Source: Hymenobacter ginkgonis (GTDB lineage: Bacteria; Bacteroidota; Bacteroidia; Cytophagales; Hymenobacteraceae). Taken from it: 64,000 nucleotides of DNA. The stretch covers positions 1,260,105-1,324,104 of the forward strand of contig NZ_WQKZ01000002.1 of NCBI RefSeq assembly GCF_009755225.1, given 5' to 3'. Below the pieces are notes generated by a model that was given only the letters and a program-made list of their open reading frames with translations, had not been told where the DNA came from and did no database searches. The translations under genes were made by a program, and so were the position numbers. This document shows, piece by piece, positions 16,614-25,036 of this stretch (the first letter of the stretch is position 1; each line of letters begins with the position of its first letter).

Positions 16614-17864
16614 ATGCGCTTTTTTCCGCTAGCCTTAGTTGCATCACTAGGTTTGGCTCAGGCAGCTCAGGCCCAAACGTTAGCCCTGGCCCCGTCCGAT
16701 TCGGTGGGGGTAAGCAGTGCCCGCCAGCCAGTAGCCGGCCCCCCGCCCATTGGGCTATCGCGCACGATGTTGGCTAAAAGCCAAGCGTCGGGCCCCAACA
16801 AAATAACGATTCTGCCCATCCCAGTGCTCTTTTACCAGGATGAAACCGGCCTGGGCTACGGGCTGGGCGGCTTGCTAAGCGGCCGCTTGGGCCAAGACAC
16901 TGCCACGCGTGCCTCCAATGCCCGCGTGCAGTACTGGACGACCCAGAAAAGCCAGTCGCTGCTACAGTTTGTGCACACCATTTACTCGCCGGATGAGAAA
17001 TTTTACCTCAACGGCGAAATCAGCTACTACGACAACCTGCTCTACTACTACGGCATCGGCAACAACACGCTGAAAGCCAACGAGTCGGCGGTGGCCAACA
17101 AGCTCTTTATTGTGAACCAGCGCATTGAAAAACGCATTGCGCCCAAGATGTTTGCTGGCGTGCTGTACCGCTTCACGCGCACCAGCCAGATTCAGCCCGA
17201 TAACAATACCACCGATGGCTCGAAGCCCAACTACTTCTTCGACTCGGACAACGGCCGCCTCGACCAGCGGCAGCGCGAAGCCACCAGCATCTCGGGCGTC
17301 GGCCCCGTGTTTACGCTCGATACCCGCGACGTGGCCCTGGCCGCCTTCCACGGCGACCTGCTCGATATCAGCGCCACTTTTAATGGCAAGTATTTGGGTT
17401 CGGATTACAACTTTGTGCGCTACCAGATAGATGCGCGCCACTTTCAGCCCATTTTTTCTACCAAAACCATCTTGGCGCTCCAGTTTTTGGGGCAATTCCA
17501 CTCGGGCAATGTGCCTTGGCGCGAGTTGGCTGGCTTGGGCGCCAACTTAGGCGGCACGCTTTACAACAACGCCAACCTGATGCGCGGCGTGTACGAGCAG
17601 CGCTATCGCGACCGCCAAATGGCCGTGTTCCAGGCCGAGTTGCGCCAGAAGCTGTTTTGGCGCATCGACGGGGCCGCTTTTGGCAGCGTGGGCCAGGTTG
17701 GCAACAACTTTAGCGATTACTCTTTCAACGGCATTAAGGCGGCTGGTGGCTTAGGCGCCCGCTTCAATTTCATTCGCCGTGACCGCGTAAACCTGCGCCT
17801 CGACTACGCTTGGGGTCCTGATGGCTCCACGGGCTTATACTTCGCTATTGGCGAAGCTTTTTAA
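16614..17864 (+). CDS. BamA/TamA-like (Omp85 superfamily) outer-membrane barrel protein
   Basis: The ATG at 16614 gives 416 residues with a signal peptide (FFPLALVASLGLAQAAQAQ). No POTRA domains are evident: after a roughly 55-residue linker the sequence passes directly into amphipathic strands with alternating aromatics (YYDNLLYYYGIGNN, FLGQFHSGNVPWRELAGLGA), ending in LRLDYAWGPDGSTGLYFAIGEAF with a terminal Phe as the barrel-assembly signal. The motif FYQDETGLGYGLGG near the start is typical of the short surface-antigen barrels of Bacteroidota. Function is unknown; assembly or lipid transfer is a guess by family. Flanked by terminators and transcribed alone. Confidence 0.75.
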   Translation: MRFFPLALVASLGLAQAAQAQTLALAPSDSVGVSSARQPVAGPPPIGLSRTMLAKSQASGPNKITILPIPVLFYQDETGLGYGLGGLLSGRLGQDTATRASNARVQYWTTQKSQSLLQFVHTIYSPDEKFYLNGEISYYDNLLYYYGIGNNTLKANESAVANKLFIVNQRIEKRIAPKMFAGVLYRFTRTSQIQPDNNTTDGSKPNYFFDSDNGRLDQRQREATSISGVGPVFTLDTRDVALAAFHGDLLDISATFNGKYLGSDYNFVRYQIDARHFQPIFSTKTILALQFLGQFHSGNVPWRELAGLGANLGGTLYNNANLMRGVYEQRYRDRQMAVFQAELRQKLFWRIDGAAFGSVGQVGNNFSDYSFNGIKAAGGLGARFNFIRRDRVNLRLDYAWGPDGSTGLYFAIGEAF

Positions 17865-17903
17865 GGCCTTTTCGAGCCTTCGCCCACTGGTTGGGCACCT
17901 TGC

Positions 17904-17946
17904 ACAAGCCGCGCAACCCGACAAAGGTGGTGCGGCTTGTTGCTTT
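17904..17946 (+). terminator. Terminator after the Omp85-like gene
   Basis: ACAAGCCGC at 17904 pairs with GCGGCTTGT at 17932, followed by TGCTTT. The 160 bases from here to the next gene are AT-rich and hold no gene that I can see. Confidence 0.65.
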
Positions 17947-18107
17947 AGGCCAAACTAATTAGCTGCAGTATTTATTTAGGAAAATACTGATTAAAAGGTA
18001 AATAGTGAAAATTAGCAAGCGAATTGTTAGTAAAGCAATAAAAAAATAGCTTCTTTAAGGTAAATATCCCCATCCTTCGACGCAAGGGGGCGTACATACG
18101 CTTTCTT

Positions 18108-19343
18108 ATGGACCAACTAGCCACGCCGGCCCGCTTCCACGCTACGCGCGAAGCCACGGATACCGCCCCATCGGCCCTGCTTTCCTACCCCCCCAGCGAT
18201 GAGCAGCTGCTGCACCAGGCCGAGCGAGCGCTGCATCGCCAGTTGCCGCCCCCGGCCGATGTGCTGCAAGCTTGCGTCATCATCCCAGCCAAGGATGAGG
18301 CCGCTTCGCTGCCAGCTACCTTGGCCGCTTTGGCGGCCCAGACTACGCTCAGCGGCGAAGCCCTTTCTAGGGGGATGATGGAGGTAATTGTGCTGGCCAA
18401 CAATTGCCTCGACCGCACCGCAGCCGTGGTGCGCCAAGCCGCCTGCCGCCACCCCAACCTGGTAGTGTACGTGGCTGAGGTTTTCTTGCCGCCATCGCAG
18501 GCCCATGTGGGGCGCGCCCGCCGCCTGCTGCTCGACGAGGCTGCCCTGCGCCTAGAGCGCACAGCCGGTGCCACCGGGGTGCTGCTAAGTACCGATGCCG
18601 ATACACTGGTGGCTTCTACCTGGCTGGCCGCCACGCTTCAAGAGATAGAAGCGGGCGCCGCTGCCGTGGGGGGCCGCATCTTAACCCAAGCCGCTGCCAC
18701 TACCGAGCCCTGCTCGGTGCGGCGCATTCAATTGCGCGATGCGGCCTACCGGGTGCTGTTGCGCCACCTCGAAGACCACCTCGACCCTACCCCCACCGAC
18801 CGTTGGCCCTGCCACCACCAGCACTACGGCGCCAGCCTGGCCCTCACGGTGCAGGCTTACCGCCAAGTGGGTGGGCTGCCCGCCGTGCCTTACTTAGAGG
18901 ATGAATCGCTGTGGCAGCTCCTGCTGCAACACGACCTGCCGGTGCGCCATAGCCCGCACGTGCAGGTATATACTTCGGCTCGGCGCTGCGGGCGCGTAGA
19001 AGTGGGCCTGTCGTGGCAGTTGCGCGAGTGGGCCAATCTCGACGAGCACCGCCAAGAGCCGCAAGTGCCTTGCCCCCACGAGCTAGCCCGCGTGTGGCGT
19101 GCCCGCCGCCGCCTGCGGGCCTGGTGGCAGCTGGGCCCTACCCGCCCCGTAGGCGCCGAGCTAGCGCGCCTAGCCAAAGCCGTGGAAGTGCCCGTCAAAG
19201 ACTTGTTGAAACAAGCGCATGAGGCCACCACTTTCGGCCGTCTCTGGAGTTGGGTTGAGAAAACCCGCGGAGCCGTGCTACCCGTGCCACTGAGTGGGGC
19301 GCTACGCGATTTGCGTGCCTACCTGCGGCAGGATATTCACTAA
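18108..19343 (+). CDS. Family 2 glycosyltransferase
   Basis: The 411-residue product has a GT-A fold: the N-terminal strand ACVIIPAKDEAASLPATL, a nucleotide-sugar Asp motif in LLSTDADTLVAS, and the acceptor/catalytic-base segment VPYLEDESLWQLLL. No membrane spans are seen, so it is soluble or peripheral, unlike chitin- or cellulose-type synthases. Sugar donor and acceptor are unknown. It is convergent with a minus-strand run coding a NodS-like methyltransferase, a PIG-L deacetylase and an acyl-CoA-dehydrogenase-like protein; I recall the same four families occurring together in other bacteria, which suggests one pathway. A shared bidirectional terminator lies between them. Confidence 0.82.
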   Translation: MDQLATPARFHATREATDTAPSALLSYPPSDEQLLHQAERALHRQLPPPADVLQACVIIPAKDEAASLPATLAALAAQTTLSGEALSRGMMEVIVLANNCLDRTAAVVRQAACRHPNLVVYVAEVFLPPSQAHVGRARRLLLDEAALRLERTAGATGVLLSTDADTLVASTWLAATLQEIEAGAAAVGGRILTQAAATTEPCSVRRIQLRDAAYRVLLRHLEDHLDPTPTDRWPCHHQHYGASLALTVQAYRQVGGLPAVPYLEDESLWQLLLQHDLPVRHSPHVQVYTSARRCGRVEVGLSWQLREWANLDEHRQEPQVPCPHELARVWRARRRLRAWWQLGPTRPVGAELARLAKAVEVPVKDLLKQAHEATTFGRLWSWVEKTRGAVLPVPLSGALRDLRAYLRQDIH

Positions 19344-19362
19344 GTGAAGCTATCGCAAAAAG

Positions 19363-19410
19363 GCCCGCCCGGCGCTCAACTTATGCGAGTCGAGCGCCGG
19401 GCGGGCTTTC
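19363..19410. terminator. Bidirectional terminator between convergent genes
   Basis: GCCCGCCCGGCGCTC (19363-19377) is a perfect complement of GAGCGCCGGGCGGGC (19392-19406), with an A run on the left and TTTC on the right. It serves the glycosyltransferase and the convergent methyltransferase. Confidence 0.85.
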
Positions 19411-19430
19411 CGTTTGTAAACCTTAGCAGA

Positions 19431-20027
19431 CTATGCTTTCTCGAATAAATCGAGGCGGTATTTGTCGGCCCGGTGCCCATGCAAGTGGCGCAAGGCACCG
19501 CCGGGCTGGGTTTTTTGCAGGAAAAAATCGTGCACCTCGTCGCCGGTTTGGGGATAATCTGGCACCACGGGCGTCCAGTGCACCAGCAGTAACTGGCCGG
19601 TGGGGGGTAGGGCGGCCAGCATTTGGTCGGCGGCGCGAGCCAAGTCGGCCGGCGACCAATAGTAGCCCACCTCCGAAACCATAATCAGGTCAAACTGTCC
19701 TGTTGGAAATTCGCTGGGTACTTGCAGCTTGCGCAACTCTACCTGCGGCAAGGCCGCGCAGCGCTGCCGCGCTTGGGCCAGCGCCGCTTCGCTCACATCC
19801 ACGCTCAGCAGGTGGCCGCAGCGATTTGCCAATTGTGCCGTAAGTACGCCAATAGAGCACCCAATCTCAAACGCCCTGGCGTAGTGCGGGCGGGGCAGGG
19901 CGGCCAGGGTGGCGGCGTATTTTTCACGCTCGTAGGGGCTGCTTGTAAAAGCCCAAGGGTCCTCACTGGCGCGGTATACGTCGTCGAAGTAATTGGGAGG
20001 TAGGGTGTTGGGTTGCTGTTGGTTCAT
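19431..20027 (-). CDS. NodS-like class I SAM methyltransferase
   Basis: The ATG at 20027 gives 198 residues; an upstream start at 20051 adds eight. The SAM-binding motif I is clear (FEIGCSIGVLTAQLA), followed by the acidic strand LLSVDVSEAALAQA, motif II-like FDLIMVSEVGYYWS and LLLVHWTPV. The N-terminal NYFDDVYRASEDPWAFTSSPYEREKY resembles NodS, the N-methyltransferase of rhizobial Nod factor, and related small-molecule methyltransferases. The acceptor is unknown; an amino sugar exposed by the neighbouring deacetylase is a reasonable guess from context. It lies 39 bases downstream of the PIG-L gene and is probably cotranscribed. Confidence 0.8.
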   Translation of the reverse strand: MNQQQPNTLPPNYFDDVYRASEDPWAFTSSPYEREKYAATLAALPRPHYARAFEIGCSIGVLTAQLANRCGHLLSVDVSEAALAQARQRCAALPQVELRKLQVPSEFPTGQFDLIMVSEVGYYWSPADLARAADQMLAALPPTGQLLLVHWTPVVPDYPQTGDEVHDFFLQKTQPGGALRHLHGHRADKYRLDLFEKA

Positions 20028-20066
20028 AACGGGCAAGTCAGGTAAAAGCAAATACGAGCAGGGCCG

Positions 20067-20804
20067 CTACTCAATAAAAGACTCAAAAGGCTGGGCAAAA
20101 TGCGCCAACATTTCCTCCGAAAGTAAGAACCCGCTGGGGTCATCTGCGATGGTGCCAGGCGCTAGCTGCGAGCGGTGCGCCGCCAGAGCCCGCTGCTTGC
20201 GTGGCAGCACTGCCGCTATATCCAGCCGAAAGCCAGTGCCTTCGCCGGGCTGCGGCAAATCGGCGGGGGTAGCACGCTCCCAAGCCCACACCACGTATTC
20301 GAGCCGGCGCGGGGGCTGCGGCAGGCTGCTTAGCGCCGCGGCCGTGAGCTGGCTAGTGGCACGGTGGTCGGGGTGCGGGTCGCGCCGCCAAGGCACCAGT
20401 ACGGTCGCCGCCTGCTTAGCCGCAATAAAATCGGCTAGGTGCGTGGTAGCTTCGGCGAAGCCGGGCTGGCCGGGGGTAGGCACTTGGCTATCGGGTAGGT
20501 TGAGGTAGAGAACGTTGTCGTCGTCTTCCTCGATACCCAGCACGGCCAGCGCGTGGCGAAACTCGGCGTAGCGCAGCTCGCGCCGCGCCACGGCCGAAAA
20601 GTCCCGCGAGTGTGGGTGCGACATGCTGCCGTCGCTCACGAGCACGGCCGCTACGGGCACATTGGCTTGGCGCAGCAGTGCCAGCAACCCCCCACAACCC
20701 AGGGCTTCATCGTCGGGGTGCGGCACTACAATTACGGTTGGCCCCAGCGTAGCAGCGTAGCTGGCCGGGCGTAGGGGGTAGGCAGCGAAAGGAGAATCAG
20801 ACAT
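20067..20804 (-). CDS. PIG-L/LmbE family deacetylase
   Basis: Zinc-dependent N-deacetylase of the LmbE family, which act on N-acetylglucosaminyl groups of small conjugates (GlcNAc-PI, mycothiol and bacillithiol precursors, antibiotics). The 245-residue product shows the metal motif VVPHPDDEALGCGG (His-Pro-Asp-Asp-Glu) and the distal HPDHRATSQL holding the third ligand. The cofactor signature is intact, so the enzyme should be active. The substrate is unknown. A strong terminator at 20840-20882 separates it from the upstream acyl-CoA-dehydrogenase-like gene, so it likely has its own promoter. Confidence 0.88.
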   Translation of the reverse strand: MSDSPFAAYPLRPASYAATLGPTVIVVPHPDDEALGCGGLLALLRQANVPVAAVLVSDGSMSHPHSRDFSAVARRELRYAEFRHALAVLGIEEDDDNVLYLNLPDSQVPTPGQPGFAEATTHLADFIAAKQAATVLVPWRRDPHPDHRATSQLTAAALSSLPQPPRRLEYVVWAWERATPADLPQPGEGTGFRLDIAAVLPRKQRALAAHRSQLAPGTIADDPSGFLLSEEMLAHFAQPFESFIE

Positions 20805-20839
20805 TTAAACCACTAAACAGTGAGCAGCGCGTACTAGCA

Positions 20840-20882
20840 AAAAAGCAGCGAATAAGTATGCACTACTTATTCGCTGCTTTTT
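20840..20882. terminator. Strong bidirectional hairpin between ACAD-like and PIG-L genes
   Basis: AAAAAGCAGCGAATAAGTA and its exact complement form a 19-bp stem with a 5-base loop, with A and T runs. It should stop minus-strand transcription from the gene ending at 20902. Confidence 0.85.
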
Positions 20883-20901
20883 GGTTGCTGATTCGCGGCT
20901 A

Positions 20902-22329
20902 TTAATCGCCCCACAGCTCGTAGGCGGGGCGGTCGGAGGCGAGTGCAAAGCGGCCGGCGTCGGCCAGGGTAGCATCGGGAGCGGGCTGGCGCAGGTAGTG
21001 CGTCAAGTCGCGGTGTAGACGCTCGAAGGGTTCGGGCTGAAGCAGGCCACGGGCGCCCACACTGCGCTCGGCCAAACGCAGCGTTTCCAGGCAAATATCT
21101 TCGGTGGTGGCGCGTACCAAGTTGGCATACGCCCCGATGGCAGCCAGCTTGGCTGCGGGCAGCGGCTCGGTAGTTGAGGAGGGTAGGGCTGCCTGAACGG
21201 CCGCGCCGCGCAGCCAGCGCTGGCCAGTTTCGTGCAAGGCCAGCATTTCGCCTAGGCGCTGGCGCTGGTAGGGGTCATCGGTGCGGCCCAGGCGCCGCAA
21301 AAAGCGGCGGGTTTCGTCGAGCACCGCTGCCGCGCCGCCCAGCTGCACCGCCGCGAAGCGCACGGCGCCGCCCCCAAACCAGGGCTGGCGGTAGTAGTCA
21401 TCGGGCCGGCCTATTAGGTCGCTCGCCGACACAGACAGCCCCGTAAAATCGGCCCGGAAGCTGGCGGTGGCGCGCATACCCAGCGGCCGCCAAAAGCTGC
21501 GGTCAAGCACCGGCGGCTGCACATCGGCCGAGAGCACCAGCATCTGCCAGCCCAGCTTAGCCGGCGCTGCCACTGCGGAGGGGGTAGGGGCCGGCACGGG
21601 CAGCGCCGGTGCGGCTGACTTGGCCAAAGGAGTTGCTGCTATGGTAGCAGCCGAGGTAGCTAATGCCGCCGCGCTAAGCACAACCGGCGCCAGCTTGGTA
21701 GGTACAGCAGTGGCAGCTACGCCCGCCAGCGGCAAGGCTACGCTGGGCGTAGTCAGCTTACCTAGTAAGGCGCCCGTGAGCAGCGGGCGCGTGACGTGGC
21801 CTGCTCCCGAGGCAAACGTCTTGGCCCCGCGCAAACGGAAGCCTTCGCCTCCTTCGTTGGGAACCAGGTGCACGCCTTCAGCGGGGTTTTCTGTGTTCCA
21901 AACCCCGAATAAGTGGCCGGCGCGGGCATCGGCCGCGTAGCGGGCTAGTTGCGCCGGGCTGCCAAAACAGCGCAGCAGCAGCAGCGCATTTACGTGGCCT
22001 TCGAAGAGGCGCCCAACGGCCAGGTTGCCGCGCCCAATGTGGTAAAGCACCTGCAAAAGTGCCAGGGCCGCGGTCGGCTCGCCCAGGCCGGCGCCGCCCA
22101 GCGCCACGGGCAGCACCGCCGTGAGCAGGCCCGCCTCGCGCAGCCACTGTATTTCTTGAGTCGGAAAACCGCCTATTTCATCGGTGAGAGGGGCTTGGGC
22201 CAGCAGGCGCGGGGCCAGCCGGGCGGCGGCAGCTACAGCCCCAGCCGGCGTAGCAACCACCGCTTCGGCAGGAGTAGTAAGCGAAATGGGGGCAGCAGCA
22301 AAGTCGGCGGTTGGGGTGAAGTCTGTCAT
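20902..22329 (-). CDS. Acyl-CoA dehydrogenase-like flavoprotein with Ala/Pro-rich insert
   Basis: The 475-residue product follows the acyl-CoA dehydrogenase fold: an N-terminal helical domain, LREAGLLTAVLPVALGGAGLGE near residue 63-85, a middle beta domain (FGVWNTENPAEGV, FRLRGAKTFASGAGHV) and a C-terminal helical domain with LAERSVGARGLLQPEPFERLHRDL, where the family has its Gly-Gly-x-G and cofactor-contacting segment. The usual catalytic Glu is not evident, so it may be an oxidase or monooxygenase-like member. An unusual Ala/Pro/Thr-rich stretch of about 70 residues (about 187-258) interrupts the middle domain. Context with PIG-L, NodS-like and GT2 genes suggests a role in modifying an acyl or amine group of the same product. 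Confidence 0.75.
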   Translation of the reverse strand: MTDFTPTADFAAAPISLTTPAEAVVATPAGAVAAAARLAPRLLAQAPLTDEIGGFPTQEIQWLREAGLLTAVLPVALGGAGLGEPTAALALLQVLYHIGRGNLAVGRLFEGHVNALLLLRCFGSPAQLARYAADARAGHLFGVWNTENPAEGVHLVPNEGGEGFRLRGAKTFASGAGHVTRPLLTGALLGKLTTPSVALPLAGVAATAVPTKLAPVVLSAAALATSAATIAATPLAKSAAPALPVPAPTPSAVAAPAKLGWQMLVLSADVQPPVLDRSFWRPLGMRATASFRADFTGLSVSASDLIGRPDDYYRQPWFGGGAVRFAAVQLGGAAAVLDETRRFLRRLGRTDDPYQRQRLGEMLALHETGQRWLRGAAVQAALPSSTTEPLPAAKLAAIGAYANLVRATTEDICLETLRLAERSVGARGLLQPEPFERLHRDLTHYLRQPAPDATLADAGRFALASDRPAYELWGD

Positions 22330-22420
22330 CGCAGGCTTTGAGGAGTGAGGATAATGTGAATTATTCTAACTCCAAATCGACACTAGTAGTTGCCTCGGCC
22401 ATAACTAGTGCCGGCCAATT

Positions 22421-23038
22421 TTAACGCAGGTGCTGCACCAAGGCTAATAGTTCGTGCTGGGTAGTTTGAGTTTTGTCGTGGGCGTACCACGTATGCAGCG
22501 CCGTAATAAAGTCGTCGTGCGCCATGCCTTCCGCTTTTAGCTGCTGCACCAGGGCCTGGGCCGGCGCCGGGCGGGGCCCCCAATGCGCCGCCTCGGCGAG
22601 GGTAGCGGCGTGCAGCACGATTACCTGCGGAATGGCCTGGGCACCGTTGGTAAGGTAGCGGGCCATAAGGTCGGGGTTTTCATCGCGCAGCAAGTAGCGG
22701 GTTTGCACCTGGCCCTGGCTGGCCTGGGCCACTGCTTCGAGCACGGGCACAATTTGCGCGGCGTCGCCGCACCAACCTTCCGTGATAACCAGCCAAATAA
22801 AGTGCTCCGGCAACTGCCGCACCGCGTCGGCCAGCTCGGGCAGCACGTACACCGTTTTGTCGAGGCGGCTCATGCGCTGCACATTGAGGCGGGCAAAGTG
22901 CAGCAGCTCGGCCGACTGCGTGAGGCCGGTGGTTTTATCAAGCAGCAATAAATCGTCAATGAGCTGCCGGTAAGCAGGATAGGTATAGGCCGAGGCCAGG
23001 CGCTCGGGCGAAAGTACGGGGGTAGGGGCGGGCCGCAT
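22421..23038 (-). CDS. Thioredoxin-fold protein with a single active-site cysteine
   Basis: The 205-residue product matches the Bacteroidota thioredoxin-family proteins with an N-terminal helical extension of about 90 residues followed by a thioredoxin fold: HFIWLVITEGWCGDAAQIVPVLEAVA, a central strand VQTRYLLRDENPDL, and the cis-proline segment AIPQVIVLH. The active site reads Cys-Gly-Asp-Ala rather than CxxC, so a classic dithiol exchange is unlikely; monothiol reduction or binding is more plausible. It is divergent from purH and appears to be transcribed alone. Confidence 0.8.
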   Translation of the reverse strand: MRPAPTPVLSPERLASAYTYPAYRQLIDDLLLLDKTTGLTQSAELLHFARLNVQRMSRLDKTVYVLPELADAVRQLPEHFIWLVITEGWCGDAAQIVPVLEAVAQASQGQVQTRYLLRDENPDLMARYLTNGAQAIPQVIVLHAATLAEAAHWGPRPAPAQALVQQLKAEGMAHDDFITALHTWYAHDKTQTTQHELLALVQHLR

Positions 23039-23142
23039 AAGCAGGAAAAGGAAAGCAGTTGGCTACTAACAGCCAACTGCCACAGTAAGCCCAAATGCCA
23101 GGCTATTTTTTTAGAAGCCGCCCTACCCCCCGCTGGGCGGGC

Positions 23143-23150
23143 TACCTTTG
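23143..23150 (+). promoter_or_regulatory. TAnnTTTG promoter element of purH
   Basis: TACCTTTG lies 91 bases before the purH ATG, leaving a GC-rich leader of about 85 bases. No purine riboswitch core could be recognised in that leader. Confidence 0.5.
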
Positions 23151-23241
23151 CCGGGCCAAACCCTCGCCGGCGGTTGGCCGGGCGGGGTGGTGGCAAGCGG
23201 TGCTTGCTGCCCAGTTTTCTACCCCCCAAACCCCCGTTGCT

Positions 23242-24780
23242 ATGCCCGCTCGCCCCATTCGCGCCGCCCTGCTTTCCGTGTATCACAAAGACCGGCTGGC
23301 CCCCCTTGTTGCCGTGTTGCGCCGCCTGGGCGTCACGCTCTACTCGACTGGCGGCACCCAGCAGTTTTTGGAAGAGCAAGGCGCTGAAGTAACCGCCGTA
23401 GAAGACCTCACTGGCTTTCCCGAAGTATTTGGCGGCCGCGTCAAAACGCTGCATCCTAAGGTATTCGGCGGCATTCTGCACCGCCGCCACGAAGCCGGCG
23501 ACCTGGCCCAGGCCGAGCAGCACGGCATTCCACCGATCGACTTGGTAGTGGTCGATTTGTATCCCTTTGAGGAAACCGTGGCTAGCGGTGCCCCTGAGGC
23601 CGACGTAATCGAGAAAATCGACATCGGCGGCATTGCGCTGCTGCGCGCCGCCGCTAAAAACTACCGCGACGTGCTCGTGGTCAGCTCGCGCGACCAGTAC
23701 GAAGCCATTGCTAAGTTGCTGGAAGACAACAACGGCAGCCCCAGCCTGGAAGACCGCCGCCACTACGCCGCCGCCGCTTTTGCCACTACCAGCCACTACG
23801 ACACCGAGATTTTCAAGTACGTGAGCCAGGGCACTAGCTTGGCTGCGGCTGGCCAGCCGGCCAGCACTGCGGGTCTGGCTACCCCCCTTCGCTACGGCGA
23901 GAACCCCCACCAGGCCGGCACGTTCTACGGCGACCTCACGGCGCTGTTTGACCAGCTGCACGGCAAGCAGCTGAGCTACAACAACCTCGTGGACGTGGAC
24001 GCCGCCGTGCAGCTCATGCGCGAGTTTGCGGGCGGTCCGCCCGCCGTGGCCATTCTCAAGCACACCAACGCTTGCGGCGTGGCTCAAGCTGAAAATCTGC
24101 ACGATGCGTACGTAAATGCCTTGGCTTGCGACCCGGTTTCGGCATTCGGTGGTGTCATCATCGTGAACCAGGAAGTGGACGCGGCCACCGCGCAGGAGCT
24201 AAACAAGCTCTTTTTTGAAGTACTTATTGCGCCCAGCTTCGCCGCCGATTCCCTACCCCTGCTGCAAAGCAAGAAGAACCGCATCTTGCTACGCCAGAAG
24301 CCCGTCGAGTTCCCTGCTAAGCTGGTGAAGACCTTGCTCAACGGCCTCATCGAGCAGGATGCCGACCTGCAAATCGAGACGGCCCCCGACTTCCGCACCG
24401 TCACGGAGTCGGCCCCTACCCCCGACGAGGTAGCGGCCCTGGAGTTTGCCAACAAAATCTGCAAGCACACCAAGAGCAACACCATTGTGCTGGCTCGGCC
24501 GGGCCAGCTGCTGGCGTCGGGGGTAGGGCAAACCTCGCGCGTCGATGCCCTGCGCCAGGCCATCGAGAAGGCGGCCAGCTTCGGTTTCGACTTGCACGGC
24601 GCCGTGATGGCGTCGGACGCGTTTTTTCCCTTCCCCGACTGCGTCGAGATTGCGGCGGCGGCCGGCGTGCGCGCCGTGGTGCAGCCCGGCGGCTCCATCA
24701 AAGACCAGGATAGCATTGATGCCTGCAACCGCCTAGGCCTAGCGATGGTGCTGACCGGCGTGCGCCACTTCAAACACTAA
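23242..24780 (+). CDS. purH: Bifunctional AICAR transformylase/IMP cyclohydrolase PurH
   Basis: Catalyses the last two steps of purine synthesis: formylation of AICAR and ring closure to IMP. The ATG at 23242 gives 512 residues, the usual family length; a longer open frame from 23095 would add 49 residues without similarity. The cyclohydrolase domain is N-terminal (ALLSVYHKDRLAPLV, LYSTGGTQQFLEE, VKTLHPKVFGGILHRR) and the transformylase domain C-terminal (LRYGENPHQAGTFYG, AILKHTNACGVA, GVMASDAFFPFPDCVE-like AVMASDAFFPFPDCVE with the Lys-His pair KHTN). It ends before palindrome copy 3 and precedes mreB, an order common in Bacteroidota. Confidence 0.97.
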   Translation: MPARPIRAALLSVYHKDRLAPLVAVLRRLGVTLYSTGGTQQFLEEQGAEVTAVEDLTGFPEVFGGRVKTLHPKVFGGILHRRHEAGDLAQAEQHGIPPIDLVVVDLYPFEETVASGAPEADVIEKIDIGGIALLRAAAKNYRDVLVVSSRDQYEAIAKLLEDNNGSPSLEDRRHYAAAAFATTSHYDTEIFKYVSQGTSLAAAGQPASTAGLATPLRYGENPHQAGTFYGDLTALFDQLHGKQLSYNNLVDVDAAVQLMREFAGGPPAVAILKHTNACGVAQAENLHDAYVNALACDPVSAFGGVIIVNQEVDAATAQELNKLFFEVLIAPSFAADSLPLLQSKKNRILLRQKPVEFPAKLVKTLLNGLIEQDADLQIETAPDFRTVTESAPTPDEVAALEFANKICKHTKSNTIVLARPGQLLASGVGQTSRVDALRQAIEKAASFGFDLHGAVMASDAFFPFPDCVEIAAAAGVRAVVQPGGSIKDQDSIDACNRLGLAMVLTGVRHFKH

Positions 24781-24803
24781 GCTAAAGCCGTTTCAGATTT
24801 GCC

Positions 24804-24896
24804 AGAACGGCCTGCTGAGCTTGTGGAAGCATCTCTACGCTTCGCTTCACTCAACGAAGCGATAGAGATGCTTCCACAAGCTCAGCAGGCCGTTCT
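24804..24896. repeat. Long perfect palindrome (REP-like hairpin, copy 3)
   Basis: Arms 24804-24836 and 24864-24896 are perfect 33-base complements with a 27-base loop, and TTTTT follows. The core CTGAGC-TTG-x-GGAAGCATCTCT is the same as in copies 1 and 4. It can also terminate purH. Confidence 0.88.
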
Positions 24897-24987
24897 TTTT
24901 CGTGCCTGACGCGTGCTGCCGTGGGCGGCTCGGCTGCAAAGTGGGGGTAGGGCCGAGTACTGTACTTATTACGGCTGCGTTCTATCG

Positions 24988-24995
24988 TACCTTTG
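24988..24995 (+). promoter_or_regulatory. TAnnTTTG promoter element of mreB
   Basis: TACCTTTG is placed 41 bases before the mreB ATG at 25037. The -33 region is weak. Confidence 0.5.
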
Positions 24996-25036
24996 CTTAT
25001 TACTACCAGCCTACTATTTCGCGCTGCGCTATCTAA

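Noticed and set aside
22870..24102. 410-codon open stretch on the minus strand across purH
   Set aside because: purH is certain on the plus strand; the opposite frame is low-complexity and lacks any fold signature.
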